9,430 bases of DNA from an archaeon (GTDB taxonomy: Archaea > Thermoproteota > Nitrososphaeria > Conexivisphaerales > UBA164), in the NCBI GenBank assembly GCA_021798095.1, contig JAJZYL010000043.1:1-9430 (forward strand), in the 5' to 3' direction. Positions 1 to 6,964 of this stretch are shown piece after piece. Made by a program: the position numbers and the translations under genes. The notes beneath the pieces were generated by a model. It was not told where the DNA came from. It ran no database searches and saw nothing but the letters and a program-made list of their open reading frames with translations. Each line of letters opens with the position of its first letter. Within the stretch, counting starts at the first letter, position 1.

Positions 1-872
1 TCCACTGAACCGATGGCCATACTTATGGTGAACATGGCTGGCAGTGCCACGGGGATGGCCGATATCAACAGTATTAAAGCGAGCAAAAGCGCATTTACAA
101 GGTTAAGGCCCTCCAACAGGGACACAGCTATATCCAGTGCAAGGAACGATCCAACGATCACCAGAAGCCATTTAACGATACCTGATATAACGGCCTCCAT
201 GTGAAGCTTATGACGCGCTATCTGTACCAGCTGTGCTGTCTTGCCGAAATAGGTCTTAACGCCCGTTGATGTCACCAGCGCAAGCGCTTCACCTTTGCGT
301 ACTATCGAACCAGAATAAAGCAGATCCCCACCCTTCCTGTTTACAGACAATGATTCTCCAGTAAGCGCTGACTGATCCACTTCCACTGTTCCATCGATTA
401 CCCTCATGTCGGCCGAAACAAAATCCCCTGCTCTTATCCGTGAGATATCGCCGGGCACTATTTCCCGGGCCGGTAACACCTGCCAGGCGCCGTCCCTCAT
501 TACCCTACATGATACCCTCAATTTCTGTTTTAGAGATTCGACAGCCGCGTTGGCCCTCTGTTCCTGGGAGAACCCGAGGATGCCGTTTATCAGGAGCAGC
601 GCCGCCAGTATGTATAGATCCAGCATCAGCCCGAAAATGTAAGTAAGCACCATGGTCACCTCGAGCATCCACGGCGTCAAACCCCAGAATTTCCTAAGAA
701 AGGCGATCGCAGGGTTTGACTTTTTTTCTGGTATTTCATTGTATCCATATTTAGAAAGGCGTGCCTTTACCTCTTCTGTGGATAAGCCATAATCCCTGTT
801 GGAACCCATGTCCTTTAGCAGCTGTTCGATCGGAACTGCCGCGTTCACATCTGGCTTATCCACTTTCTCCAA
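1..872 (-). CDS. P-type H+-transporting ATPase (plasma-membrane type IIIA), N-terminal part, cut by window edge
   Basis: Ion-pumping ATPase that would expel protons across the cytoplasmic membrane at the cost of ATP. About 290 codons are present and the gene continues past base 1. Visible in order: cytosolic N-terminal region with GLSTEEVKARLSKYGYNEI (about 29-47); FWGLTPWMLE (62-71), characteristic of the PMA1-like H+-ATPase branch; TM1-TM2 (about 68-101); actuator domain with the dephosphorylation loop LTGES (170-174); TM3; and TM4 with IPVALPAMF (273-281), the ion-path motif. The DKTGT phosphorylation site lies outside the window. Start is uncertain: TTG at 872 has GTGAT, a partial match to the 16S 3' end, 5 bases upstream; GTG at 863 and ATG at 809 are alternatives. 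ATG 809 would remove much of the usual N-terminus. Family is very sure; the proton as substrate is inferred from subfamily motifs. Confidence 0.93.
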   Translation of the reverse strand, partial: MEKVDKPDVNAAVPIEQLLKDMGSNRDYGLSTEEVKARLSKYGYNEIPEKKSNPAIAFLRKFWGLTPWMLEVTMVLTYIFGLMLDLYILAALLLINGILGFSQEQRANAAVESLKQKLRVSCRVMRDGAWQVLPAREIVPGDISRIRAGDFVSADMRVIDGTVEVDQSALTGESLSVNRKGGDLLYSGSIVRKGEALALVTSTGVKTYFGKTAQLVQIARHKLHMEAVISGIVKWLLVIVGSFLALDIAVSLLEGLNLVNALLLALILLISAIPVALPAMFTISMAIGSV

Positions 873-908
873 AGGTATATCACTAATGAATGAGGGGCAT
901 AATTATGC

Positions 909-916
909 TTTATAAA
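909..916 (-). promoter_or_regulatory. TATA box for the H+-ATPase gene
   Basis: TTTATAAA on the minus strand, centred about 40 bases upstream of the TTG at 872. With archaeal spacing of about 26 bases this predicts a transcript start near 886 and a short leader of about 14 nt. It is the best TATA-like element in the gap between the DUF4382 gene and the ATPase, so the ATPase probably has its own promoter. Confidence 0.5.
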
Positions 917-974
917 TATGACGTGAAAGTATCTGTTAAATACATAGCTCAAGGACAGCTTTTTTTCATCCAAT

Positions 975-1057
975 TAATCAGCCCGCTGATTATATGCTGA
1001 TCTCTTCGAAGGTTTAACTATTACGAAAGTATGGGTCATTGCTATGTTATAATAGCA
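975..1057. other. Two short perfect hairpins in the H+-ATPase upstream region
   Basis: Within the 274-base gap 873-1146 there are two small inverted repeats. The first has a 7-bp stem TAATCAG/CTGATTA with a CCCG loop at 975-992. The second has a 6-bp stem TGCTAT/ATAGCA with a 6-base loop at 1040-1057. Both lie upstream of the predicted ATPase transcript start and downstream of the DUF4382 stop, so they could be operator dyads or 3'-end structures. No protein or RNA family is recognised, and short hairpins also arise by chance in AT-rich DNA. Confidence 0.3.
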
Positions 1058-1097
1058 TATTTAACAATAGGGGCCTGTTGAATGATGAGATAGTTAT

Positions 1098-1103
1098 AAA
1101 AAA
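1098..1103 (-). terminator. Possible T-run terminator after the DUF4382 gene
   Basis: Six A on the plus strand give a T6 run on the minus strand about 44 bases after the DUF4382 stop codon. Archaeal RNA polymerase can terminate at such runs without a hairpin. This is the only clear T-run in the coding direction between the two genes. It is a weak prediction on its own. Confidence 0.35.
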
Positions 1104-1146
1104 TGAATTGGTTTGATATGTTGGCTAAAGGTCTGTGCTTATAGCG

Positions 1147-1656
1147 CTAGCTGGTGATGTTGATCGGCTCTGCCAAGAGCACTGGTGAAAGTATATAGCT
1201 ACCATTTCCGGTCATTACTATATGTGGCCCAAAAACAACGGCCAAGCCGCTCGTCTGGCCTCCCCTTATTTCCAGCCCCTGCTTTATTATCGGTATCTCA
1301 AGCATGCTGCTCGGGAGCTTCACTGAAACGTTCAGCCCGCCGATGGTTATCTGGACCGCTGAAACGATCAATCTGATCATAGTATAGTTACCAGTCGGTA
1401 TGGTAGCCGATGAAATGAATGAAAGGTTGCCGTTCAGCAATATCGTATCTGATTTATTCATAATGGTGATCCAGCCAGAGCTATTAGATGCTGAATGAAT
1501 CATGATGGAACTCACTGTAAGGTAAAGTGGGTCCGGGTTTCCGGTGGTTGCATAAACCCTTATGGTTCCATTGGTTGAATAATAACCATAAGCCACCAAC
1601 GAACCACCCGCCACCAACGCTACAATAACCGCTGCAAATACCGCTGTCTTATACAT
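1147..1656 (-). CDS. Exported DUF4382-type protein with N-terminal membrane anchor
   Basis: A 169-aa protein starting with a hydrophobic segment (about 5-25) preceded by one Lys, so it is probably exported and may stay anchored with the rest outside the cell. The rest fits the DUF4382 pattern: a first beta-strand block ending in SIMIHSASNSSGW (50-62), the hallmark TIPTGNYTMIRLIV (85-98), a middle strand with LPSSMLEIPI (114-123), and a C-terminal GNGSYILSPVLL (150-161). The fold is expected to be a beta-sandwich; its biochemical role is unknown. Eight Asn-X-Ser/Thr sites suggest surface N-glycosylation. No cysteine is present, so it is not a lipoprotein. It stands alone, with its own TATA-like site, between the H+-ATPase and a doubtful small ORF. 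GAGG four bases before the ATG may serve as ribosome-binding site. Confidence 0.8.
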   Translation of the reverse strand: MYKTAVFAAVIVALVAGGSLVAYGYYSTNGTIRVYATTGNPDPLYLTVSSIMIHSASNSSGWITIMNKSDTILLNGNLSFISSATIPTGNYTMIRLIVSAVQITIGGLNVSVKLPSSMLEIPIIKQGLEIRGGQTSGLAVVFGPHIVMTGNGSYILSPVLLAEPINITS

Positions 1657-1686
1657 TTTGCCTCAGCCACAGTTAATTTCACATGC

Positions 1687-1695
1687 CTTATAAGG
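1687..1695 (-). promoter_or_regulatory. TATA box for the DUF4382 gene
   Basis: CCTTATAAG on the minus strand, centred about 35 bases upstream of the ATG at 1656. This predicts a transcript start near 1665 and a leader of only about 9 nt, which would just include the GAGG ribosome-binding candidate. Confidence 0.45.
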
Positions 1696-1776
1696 AACGT
1701 TATGAAATGGCACGGAACCAAGAACTGTCTATGGCTTAGCCTAAAGAAATACACCCATGGACACATATATCAAGAT

Positions 1777-1992
1777 TTATGATATCATCTTACGTTCAAG
1801 CGCGTGAGCTCCCATGAAGGCTATTCCCCATGCGGGTTCATCATCCAGCATGGAACTTGTTTCCTGATTCAACGGCAAATTACTAACACCCGCTTGATAC
1901 CACGCCAGAGGCGTTTCCACAGGCACAAATTCGGGCATGTCCATCTCTACCATAGTGTGTTGTAGGATCACCATTCCAGCCTTTAAGACCAT
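1777..1992 (-). CDS. Small hypothetical ORF, 71 aa, doubtful
   Basis: I do not recognise this protein. It is soluble-looking and acidic in the middle, with VEMDMPEFVPVETPLAWYQ (15-33) and LDDEPAWGIAFMGAHALERK (49-68), and no signal or membrane segment. The amino-acid mix is plausible for a real protein, but it uses the arginine codon CGT while neighbouring genes mostly use AGG/AGA. TGTATATG lies only about 13-20 bases before the ATG, too close for a normal TATA box. It could be a real small gene, a fragment of a larger vanished gene, or chance. The flanking 1657-1776 and 1993-2206 show nothing else I can support apart from the DUF4382 promoter. Confidence 0.3.
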   Translation of the reverse strand: MVLKAGMVILQHTMVEMDMPEFVPVETPLAWYQAGVSNLPLNQETSSMLDDEPAWGIAFMGAHALERKMIS

Positions 1993-2206
1993 TTATTTAG
2001 CGCATATACAAGAATAGTTATTTCTAAGTGATGGGCGTCGTATCAACTGCATGGATTAATGCACAATTTTACACTAACTTTAATCCAATATTCTTCCAAA
2101 CCCTTAACATGATAAACGAGGTTAGGGGCCTGAGATGGAGTTGGATGGATGCAAATTCCTGTCAGTAATAAATCTGATATTATGGGTCCGTATCGTCGCG
2201 AGTTCT

Positions 2207-2590
2207 TCATAGCTTTAGCTCAGTCTGGGACGGTTTTACTTCATCCCCATTTAAGCTCCCCTGCCTTGTTAATAAATTTTTTCTGAGCGATCTTATGGAT
2301 CCGGAAGTAAGGAGGGGTATAAGCCATGTGCCATTACAATTCGTAAGAGCTATAACAGCTAAAAATACGTCTACAGACGGCCCCCTGGTGAGGGCCTTTA
2401 TGATGGTTACATCCTCGGCTATATCTATAACGTACATCTCCGTAGACGTAAGCAGTATTAACCCTCCCAGAGACTCCATTGCGGCCCTTAAGGACCTCTC
2501 AATATTGATTTTGTCACAACGTGGCGGTGTCAGGACCGCAAGATACCTTTTAGTTGGCTTCAAAATAATTTTCACCCCGTAAAATACCAT
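2207..2590 (-). CDS. rnp2: RNase P protein component 2 (Pop5 family)
   Basis: Protein subunit of archaeal RNase P, the ribonucleoprotein that removes 5' leaders from pre-tRNA. Pop5 pairs with Rpp30 to support the catalytic RNA domain. Family features: N-terminal KPTKRYLAVL (11-20), equivalent to the usual 'RYL' strand; RSLRAAMESLGG (32-43); a central strand block; and the C-terminal LTSGSIRSLRKNLL (94-107), matching the family's SGTIRxxxxxL motif. Length (127 aa, or 122 from an internal GTG) is normal. The ATG at 2590 gives a 41-base overlap with rnp3. GTG at 2575 would begin VKIILKPTKRYL, closer to typical family N-termini, and reduce the overlap to 26 bases, so the start is open. Overlap with rnp3 and the lack of a separate promoter imply co-transcription and coupled translation. 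Confidence 0.82.
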   Translation of the reverse strand: MVFYGVKIILKPTKRYLAVLTPPRCDKINIERSLRAAMESLGGLILLTSTEMYVIDIAEDVTIIKALTRGPSVDVFLAVIALTNCNGTWLIPLLTSGSIRSLRKNLLTRQGSLNGDEVKPSQTELKL

Positions 2591-3074
2591 CCAAGGCCGC
2601 CATAAATTTCCTATATCTTAGGCTATCAATGGTGCCCCTATGCAGTATCAGGAATTCCGTAAGAGAGTCCAGCACCTGCGGCGGCACTAGTTCATTCAAG
2701 GATTGTGCGCCCGATGCGAAGAGTACTGGTATATCCCTCCGGATCAGTTGATATGCTGCCCTTGTGAGTATAAACGGCGGGATTACGCCATTTCTAAGAT
2801 CTCTCAAATCAAATACGGCGGCCTTAACTCTGTTGGGGTGGCCTTTTAGATGCTCCATAAAATCCTTATAACGAAAATCAACACCTATCCTGATTATCGG
2901 CGCATTCCACTCGTGGGAAGGATCATATTTATACCAGAAGATTTCCGGCTTCTCCACAGCTGGGGATGGTGGCCTCACTTGGTCATGCTCGACAAGAATT
3001 ACATCGAACCCGAACCAGCGGGTTCTACGCATAGAGTCAGCGTCAAGCCGGCCTATATGGAGATCCACCTTCAC
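2550..3074 (-). CDS. rnp3: RNase P protein component 3 (Rpp30/p30 family)
   Basis: RNase P subunit with a TIM-barrel-like PHP fold, partner of Rnp2 in pre-tRNA 5' processing. Diagnostic segments: DLHIG (4-8), the first barrel strand; VKAAVFDLRDLRNGVIPPFI (83-102), where the family usually has a strand followed by a conserved Arg; and IPVLFASGAQSLNELVPPQVL (115-135), which matches the family's SGA-x-S-x-x-E-L signature. At 174 aa it is shorter than many archaeal homologues (about 200 or more). The start is GTG at 3074; a TATA box about 23 bases upstream predicts a leaderless transcript starting at this codon. Its 3' end overlaps rnp2. Residues 42-88 are duplicated at 8710-8850, see there. Confidence 0.85.
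   Translation of the reverse strand: MKVDLHIGRLDADSMRRTRWFGFDVILVEHDQVRPPSPAVEKPEIFWYKYDPSHEWNAPIIRIGVDFRYKDFMEHLKGHPNRVKAAVFDLRDLRNGVIPPFILTRAAYQLIRRDIPVLFASGAQSLNELVPPQVLDSLTEFLILHRGTIDSLRYRKFMAALDGILRGENYFEAN
2812..2952. repeat. Left copy of 141-bp direct repeat, inside rnp3
   Basis: This stretch matches 8710-8850 in the same orientation with no gaps at a constant offset of 5898 bases. Only two positions differ: 2829 (T versus C at 8727) and 2916 (G versus T at 8814). It encodes Rnp3 residues 42-88. A second matching block, 3093-3113 versus 8852-8872, contains the rnp3 TATA box with one mismatch. Confidence 0.97.
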
Positions 3075-3092
3075 GGTTGAGCAATACGTATC

Positions 3093-3101
3093 GGTTTATT
3101 T
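3093..3101 (-). promoter_or_regulatory. TATA box for rnp3-rnp2
   Basis: TTAAATAAA on the minus strand, centred about 23 bases before the GTG start of rnp3, so the transcript should begin at or next to the start codon. It lies 29 bases past the reconstructed EamA stop (3130), so read-through from upstream could also reach the RNase P genes. A copy of this element is kept in the right repeat at 8852-8860. Confidence 0.6.
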
Positions 3102-3129
3102 AATGGTTGCTGAGCGAGTTAGTTCTTCC

Positions 3130-3233
3130 CTATTTCATGCGTAAAGATACCATGATTATACCAACTACTACGAGGACCGTTCCAACTACCATGATAGGCG
3201 TAATCGTCTCCTGAAGAAAGAAGAACGAAAAAA
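3130..3233 (-). pseudogene. Out-of-frame C-terminal helix of the EamA transporter
   Basis: Reading the minus strand one frame over from the T6 run (plus-strand A6 at 3228-3233) gives SFFFLQETITPIMVVGTV and then LVVVGIIMVSLRMK before a TAG at 3130-3132. This is the expected EamA helix 10: SFFFLxETIT followed by a hydrophobic helix. Adding one T to the run would restore a 299-aa protein of normal family length. So one base is missing in the genome, lost in sequencing, or bypassed by slippage on the homopolymer. Confidence 0.82.
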
Positions 3234-4028
3234 GGCGATTTCAATGAGCATGATGTTCTGGATTACGGTCAGTTCAAAGGCTGCGATGGCCTTCAGCGCC
3301 CAGTTCCACATGAAGAAAGCTAAAGCGGTATTGACTACGGATAACCACACCACTATAAGGATTAGGTTGGGCGTCAGGGGCGCGTATTCCCCAGTTGCGG
3401 CCGAAAGGACTACCAAGCCGACGACGCCGGCCTCCATAGAGATGGTGGTGACCCTAAGGGAGCTTTGCCTGTTTGTTTTCTGGAGCTCCCTGATGGCTAT
3501 TACGTAGACGGCCCAACCGATTCCTGACATTAAGACTATCACCAAGCCAAGCCACTGCCCCTGCCAAGATATCCGTGTGGAGAAGAAGGCGTAGGCCCCA
3601 ATAAGTGACAGCACAAATCCACCCATCTGAAGCCCTGACGGCCTTTCGCTGAACATCAGTATTCCGATGAACAGGACGAACAGGGGGGTGAAGGTAAGGA
3701 TAAAGCTGGTCGTGACGGCCGGGAGGTAGAAGAGGCCGACATATTCCAAGCCCTGGGCCACCGTGAAGCCAGATATACCAGCGACGATAAGCGTCGCCCA
3801 AGCGGTCCTCGGCTTCTGGGCTCCGTTCAGCGCCCCGCTATAACTCCTGCTGTGCCCTCGGCTGGAGGCGATGTCAATTACGGCTAGAATCGCGAAGCCG
3901 AGGGCATACCTCAGGGTAGCGAAATATAGTGGTGGCACCTCCTTCAGGCCCAATTTTATCAGCACAAAGGAGGAGGACCATAGCATCGTCACTATGATAG
4001 CTACGGTATATGGAATGGCCTTGTTCAC
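3186..4028 (-). CDS. EamA/DMT-family transporter, C-terminus scrambled by a frameshift
   Basis: Inner-membrane exporter-like protein of the drug/metabolite transporter superfamily (ten helices as two EamA repeats). Repeat 1 has PYTVAIIVTMLWSSSFVLIK (6-25) and the conserved LRYALGFAIL (39-48), followed by helices to about 150. Repeat 2 runs from about 157, with GWAVYVIAIRELQ (171-183) and ALAFFMWNWALK (235-246). The substrate cannot be predicted. The start is GTG at 4028. In the reading frame given the last ~15 residues become Arg-rich (FFRSSFFRRRLRLSW) after the usual QNxMLIEIA motif, which is not EamA-like. The normal final helix is encoded one frame over (3130-3233). The gene overlaps a 32-codon ORF by four bases and may be the distal end of the ABC importer operon. 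Confidence 0.8.
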   Translation of the reverse strand: MNKAIPYTVAIIVTMLWSSSFVLIKLGLKEVPPLYFATLRYALGFAILAVIDIASSRGHSRSYSGALNGAQKPRTAWATLIVAGISGFTVAQGLEYVGLFYLPAVTTSFILTFTPLFVLFIGILMFSERPSGLQMGGFVLSLIGAYAFFSTRISWQGQWLGLVIVLMSGIGWAVYVIAIRELQKTNRQSSLRVTTISMEAGVVGLVVLSAATGEYAPLTPNLILIVVWLSVVNTALAFFMWNWALKAIAAFELTVIQNIMLIEIAFFRSSFFRRRLRLSW

Positions 4029-4123
4029 AGTAATCCCTCGGTCACGATCAACCCATCACTTGCCTGTCCCCTGATGCTAAAGGCCGTTCCCGCCACCACG
4101 CACAGCGGAGCGAGAGCGTACAT
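4025..4123 (-). CDS. Possible 32-aa small protein between permease and EamA genes
   Basis: An ORF of 32 codons, MYALAPLCVVAGTAFSIRG followed by a more polar tail ending EGLL. Its ATG lies four bases after the permease TAG, preceded by GGGAG, and its TGA overlaps the GTG start of the EamA gene as GTGA. Such neat junctions on both sides are what a translationally coupled operon gene, or a coupling leader, would show. The first ~15 residues are moderately hydrophobic with one Cys. I recognise no family. Chance is possible because an open frame of this length is not rare in GC-richer DNA. Confidence 0.35.
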   Translation of the reverse strand: MYALAPLCVVAGTAFSIRGQASDGLIVTEGLL

Positions 4124-4127
4124 CTCC

Positions 4128-5897
4128 CTACCCCTTTGTCCCGCCGGAGTAGAGCCCCTTCAAAAGGTAGCTTTGGGCGATGACCGACAGGACTATCACA
4201 GGGACCGCAAGGATGATCCCCGAGGCGGCCAGCTGAACCCAGACGTTATTTGACACGGAACCACCGGTGCTGTCCGGATCAAATATGACGGCGAAGGTGG
4301 TTACTGTATTCGACCCGACCGGCGGAAAGTGGAAGTTCCAAGGAGTCTGCGACATGACCAGCGGGAACAGCAGGAGGTGCCAGGCAAATATAAATGCGAC
4401 CATGGCAGCCGCTATGAGTCCCGGCCTAGCCAGCGGCATGACTATCTGGAAAAATGATCTCAATGGCGAGTAACCGTCGACCAGCGCCGCCTCTTCATAG
4501 CTCTTGGGCAGGGAGTTATAGAAGTTGGACATAGTCCAGATCACAAACGGCACGGTAAAGAGCGGTTCAGTAAGTATAAGGGCCCACCAAGTGTTGAGCA
4601 GGTGAAGCCTGCTGATAATATAGAAGGCCCCGAAGACGAAGGCGATGGAAGGTATAGAGAATACATATATTATGATGCCAAGGAGTGCCCGCCTTCCCTG
4701 CCGGGCAATGGTGTACGCGGCCGGGGCTGCAAGGGCTATGGTAAGCGCGGTGACCGCTATCGCTATGGCCGTGGTCGTTATGATCTCAGGGGTGGCCTGG
4801 GTTACAGTGGTCAGGAAGATGCTGGAGATTATCTTGGTGGGCAGCAGGATGGGTGGGATAACGTAGTCTAGGGCCTGAGGCCTGAAGGCAAGCAAGCCCA
4901 TCCAGTAGATGGGGAAGAGGATGAATATGAAGACAAGCGCAGAGACCACATAGATCAGGTACTTGAACGGGCCGTTCGGAAGGTGTGGAAGATGCAGGCT
5001 CGGGAAGTGCACCGACGGCAAGTGAAACAGCCGTCCTGCGCCGCCATCCTTCCTACCGCCCCCTAGGGTCACCCTAACCAATAAGAGCCCGGGTATGCTC
5101 ACGATCAGGGCGAGTATCATAGTCGTAGCCAGTCCCTGTGATACAAGCCCCTCGTAGAACATCTGGGCATAGGAGAAGGTGACCAGCGTAGCCATGGTAG
5201 TCGGCGGTACCCCGCCGGCACCGCCAAGGATGAACGGCAGGTCAAAGTCACCGAATGCAAGTATCATGGTCATGAGGAAGGCAGTTAGTATCGCCCCCTT
5301 CGCCAGAGGGAGCGCCTCGGATGAATAGTAATCCCACATCCCCATACCGTCGACCACCGAAGCCTCCTTCACCTGCTTAGGCACTGATGTAAGGCCGGCT
5401 AAGGTGATCAGAAACGCCAGGGGTAACGTGGCCCAGATGCCGGTTATGGTAAGAGAATAAAGGTCCATGCCGGAACCCAGCCAGTTTATAATCGGCAAAC
5501 CAATCGCCTTCAGTATGGGGTCGATGGGGCCATAGCCGGGGTTGTAAAGGGTCGCAAAGATGAGCGCGCTGGCTGTAAAGGGGATCATATACGGGAGGTA
5601 ACTTATCAGCGAAAGCGCGCGCTTAGCGTGGGTCCTGCTGTCTACGAGTATAGCAAGCACCGTCCCTATGACCACGGAGAATACAGCCGTGCCCACTGAA
5701 AAGACGAATGTGTTATAGAGTATTCTAGGAAAGTTGGTCAGCTGGAAGATCCTGACGTAAGAAGCGAAGTCACTGCTGGGCGCCGACAGGTAGATGGAGA
5801 TGCCAAACGGCAGTAGTCCAAATATGATAAGATATACTACAGCTGGTATGTAAAAGATCCGTTTAGATAGGATCTCCCTGATGTTCGGCACGCTCAA
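4128..5897 (-). CDS. ABC importer permease, two CUT1-type membrane domains fused in one chain
   Basis: Membrane channel of a carbohydrate-type ABC importer. The 589-aa chain is two complete permeases in tandem. The N-half (about 12-277) is MalF/UgpA-like with EAA loop EASVVDGMGMWDYYSSEALPLAKG (178-201). The C-half (about 311-580) is MalG/UgpE-like with EAA loop EEAALVDGYSPLRSFFQIVMPLARPG (468-493). The EAA loops dock onto the two ATPase subunits. They are joined by a linker (about 279-310) that is Gly/Lys/Arg-rich, then HLPSVHFPSLHLPHLP, a run of His-hydrophobic-Pro units. Most CUT1 systems use two separate permease genes, and no second permease gene is present here. The start is TTG at 5897, overlapping the ATPase stop as TTGA; GTG at 5891 is an alternative. 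The sugar is unknown. Confidence 0.93.
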   Translation of the reverse strand: MSVPNIREILSKRIFYIPAVVYLIIFGLLPFGISIYLSAPSSDFASYVRIFQLTNFPRILYNTFVFSVGTAVFSVVIGTVLAILVDSRTHAKRALSLISYLPYMIPFTASALIFATLYNPGYGPIDPILKAIGLPIINWLGSGMDLYSLTITGIWATLPLAFLITLAGLTSVPKQVKEASVVDGMGMWDYYSSEALPLAKGAILTAFLMTMILAFGDFDLPFILGGAGGVPPTTMATLVTFSYAQMFYEGLVSQGLATTMILALIVSIPGLLLVRVTLGGGRKDGGAGRLFHLPSVHFPSLHLPHLPNGPFKYLIYVVSALVFIFILFPIYWMGLLAFRPQALDYVIPPILLPTKIISSIFLTTVTQATPEIITTTAIAIAVTALTIALAAPAAYTIARQGRRALLGIIIYVFSIPSIAFVFGAFYIISRLHLLNTWWALILTEPLFTVPFVIWTMSNFYNSLPKSYEEAALVDGYSPLRSFFQIVMPLARPGLIAAAMVAFIFAWHLLLFPLVMSQTPWNFHFPPVGSNTVTTFAVIFDPDSTGGSVSNNVWVQLAASGIILAVPVIVLSVIAQSYLLKGLYSGGTKG

Positions 5898-6961
5898 CTG
5901 TCCTCCCTTGCCAGGACGAGTGGGCTTTGCTGGACGTCAAATTTTACCTTCTGTCCTACCTTTAGTAAGCCGGCGTCGAATACTATCGACCTTATTTCTG
6001 TTTCGGCTACCTTCAGGTACACTATGGTTTCTCTACCGGCATATTCTAAGGACGTCACTGTGGCTTCGTTGTTCCCCCTGCCGATGGTCACGCCTTCCGG
6101 CCTTATTCCGACCCGGAAGGCGCCATCCGATACCCCCGGCAGTTTCATTGTGATAGGGGTTGAGTTACCTCCTTTCACCTGGACGCTGATCACGTTCAGT
6201 GGTGGACTTCCTATGAACATGGCGACGAATTCGTCGGACGGCGCCTCATATATTTCTCTAGGTGTGCCGACCTGATGAACTCTGCCGCCCCCCATTATAG
6301 CCACACGGTCGGAGATGGACAGGGCCTCAGACTGGTCGTGCGTCACGTATATGGTGGTTATGCCAAACTCCCTCTGGACCTCCTTGAGAAACTTCCTTGC
6401 AGAAAACCTTAACTGAGCATCCAAGTTCGAAAAGGGTTCGTCCAGAAGGAAGACATCAGGCTTCTTGATTAGGGCCCTGGCCAGGGCCACCCTCTGTTGT
6501 TGACCCCCCGATATCTGGGCCGGCTTGCGGGCGAGCGTCTCGCCAATGGACAGACGTTCAGCCATTTCCTCAGCTTCCTTCCTAGCAACGCTCCTCTTTA
6601 CGTTCTTAACTATCAGTGGGGACATTATATTATCGATAACAGTTTTATTCGGATAAAGGGCATAATCTTGGAATACCATTCCAATGTTTCTCCTCGGCGG
6701 GCTGAGCCCATCGACGGCCTTCGAATTAATGTAAACGTGGCCTGAGTCCTGAATTTCAAGCCCGGCGATGATCCTCAGGAGGGTGGTTTTACCCGATCCA
6801 GAGGGCCCTACGAGGGAGAACAGCTCGCCTCGGCTGATCTCCAAGTTTAAATTGTCAAAGACGGTAAGCCTACCGAACTTCTTCGTGATGCCTTCAAGTT
6901 TAGTGCTTATCTCCGAACCCTCGGTAGAAGAATCAGAAAAAAAAGGGGTGGTGCGCATCAA
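5894..6961 (-). CDS. ABC importer ATPase, MalK/UgpC-like (CUT1 family)
   Basis: Cytosolic ATP-hydrolysing subunit, acting as a dimer under the fused permease. All catalytic motifs are intact: Walker A GPSGSGKT (52-59), Q-loop FQDYALYP (97-104), signature ISGGQQQR (150-157; Ile replaces the usual Leu), Walker B VFLLDE (170-175), D-loop SNLD, and H-loop His208 in YVTHDQSEAL. The C-terminal ~110 residues form an OB/TOBE-like regulatory domain with VGIRPEGVTIG (284-294), as in MalK-type proteins. Length (355 aa) is typical. The open frame begins at TTG 6961, three bases after the binding-protein stop. ATG at 6958 is the next codon and equally likely the true start. The Ser/Thr-rich first 18 residues are a lineage extension before the ABC domain. 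The stop overlaps the permease start. Confidence 0.95.
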   Translation of the reverse strand: MMRTTPFFSDSSTEGSEISTKLEGITKKFGRLTVFDNLNLEISRGELFSLVGPSGSGKTTLLRIIAGLEIQDSGHVYINSKAVDGLSPPRRNIGMVFQDYALYPNKTVIDNIMSPLIVKNVKRSVARKEAEEMAERLSIGETLARKPAQISGGQQQRVALARALIKKPDVFLLDEPFSNLDAQLRFSARKFLKEVQREFGITTIYVTHDQSEALSISDRVAIMGGGRVHQVGTPREIYEAPSDEFVAMFIGSPPLNVISVQVKGGNSTPITMKLPGVSDGAFRVGIRPEGVTIGRGNNEATVTSLEYAGRETIVYLKVAETEIRSIVFDAGLLKVGQKVKFDVQQSPLVLAREDS

Positions 6962-6964
6962 GAT

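Noticed and set aside
406..646. Overlapping 68- and 78-aa plus-strand ORFs
   Set aside because: Antisense to the actuator domain and TM1-TM2 region of the H+-ATPase, which has intact motifs.
960..966. T7 run on the plus strand as a terminator
   Set aside because: No plus-strand gene precedes it; all accepted genes are on the minus strand, where this is an A-run.
2209..2243. tRNA-like TAGCTCAGTCTGGGA on the plus strand
   Set aside because: It mimics a D-arm, but there is no acceptor stem, anticodon arm or T-arm nearby, and the bases code for the C-terminus of Rnp2 on the other strand.
2295..2582. 95-aa plus-strand ORF opposite rnp2
   Set aside because: The minus strand encodes Pop5 motifs across the same bases; the plus-strand protein shows none of its own.
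3454..3801. 115-aa minus-strand ORF within the EamA gene
   Set aside because: Another frame of the EamA region without family features; the EamA frame carries the recognisable helices and motifs here.
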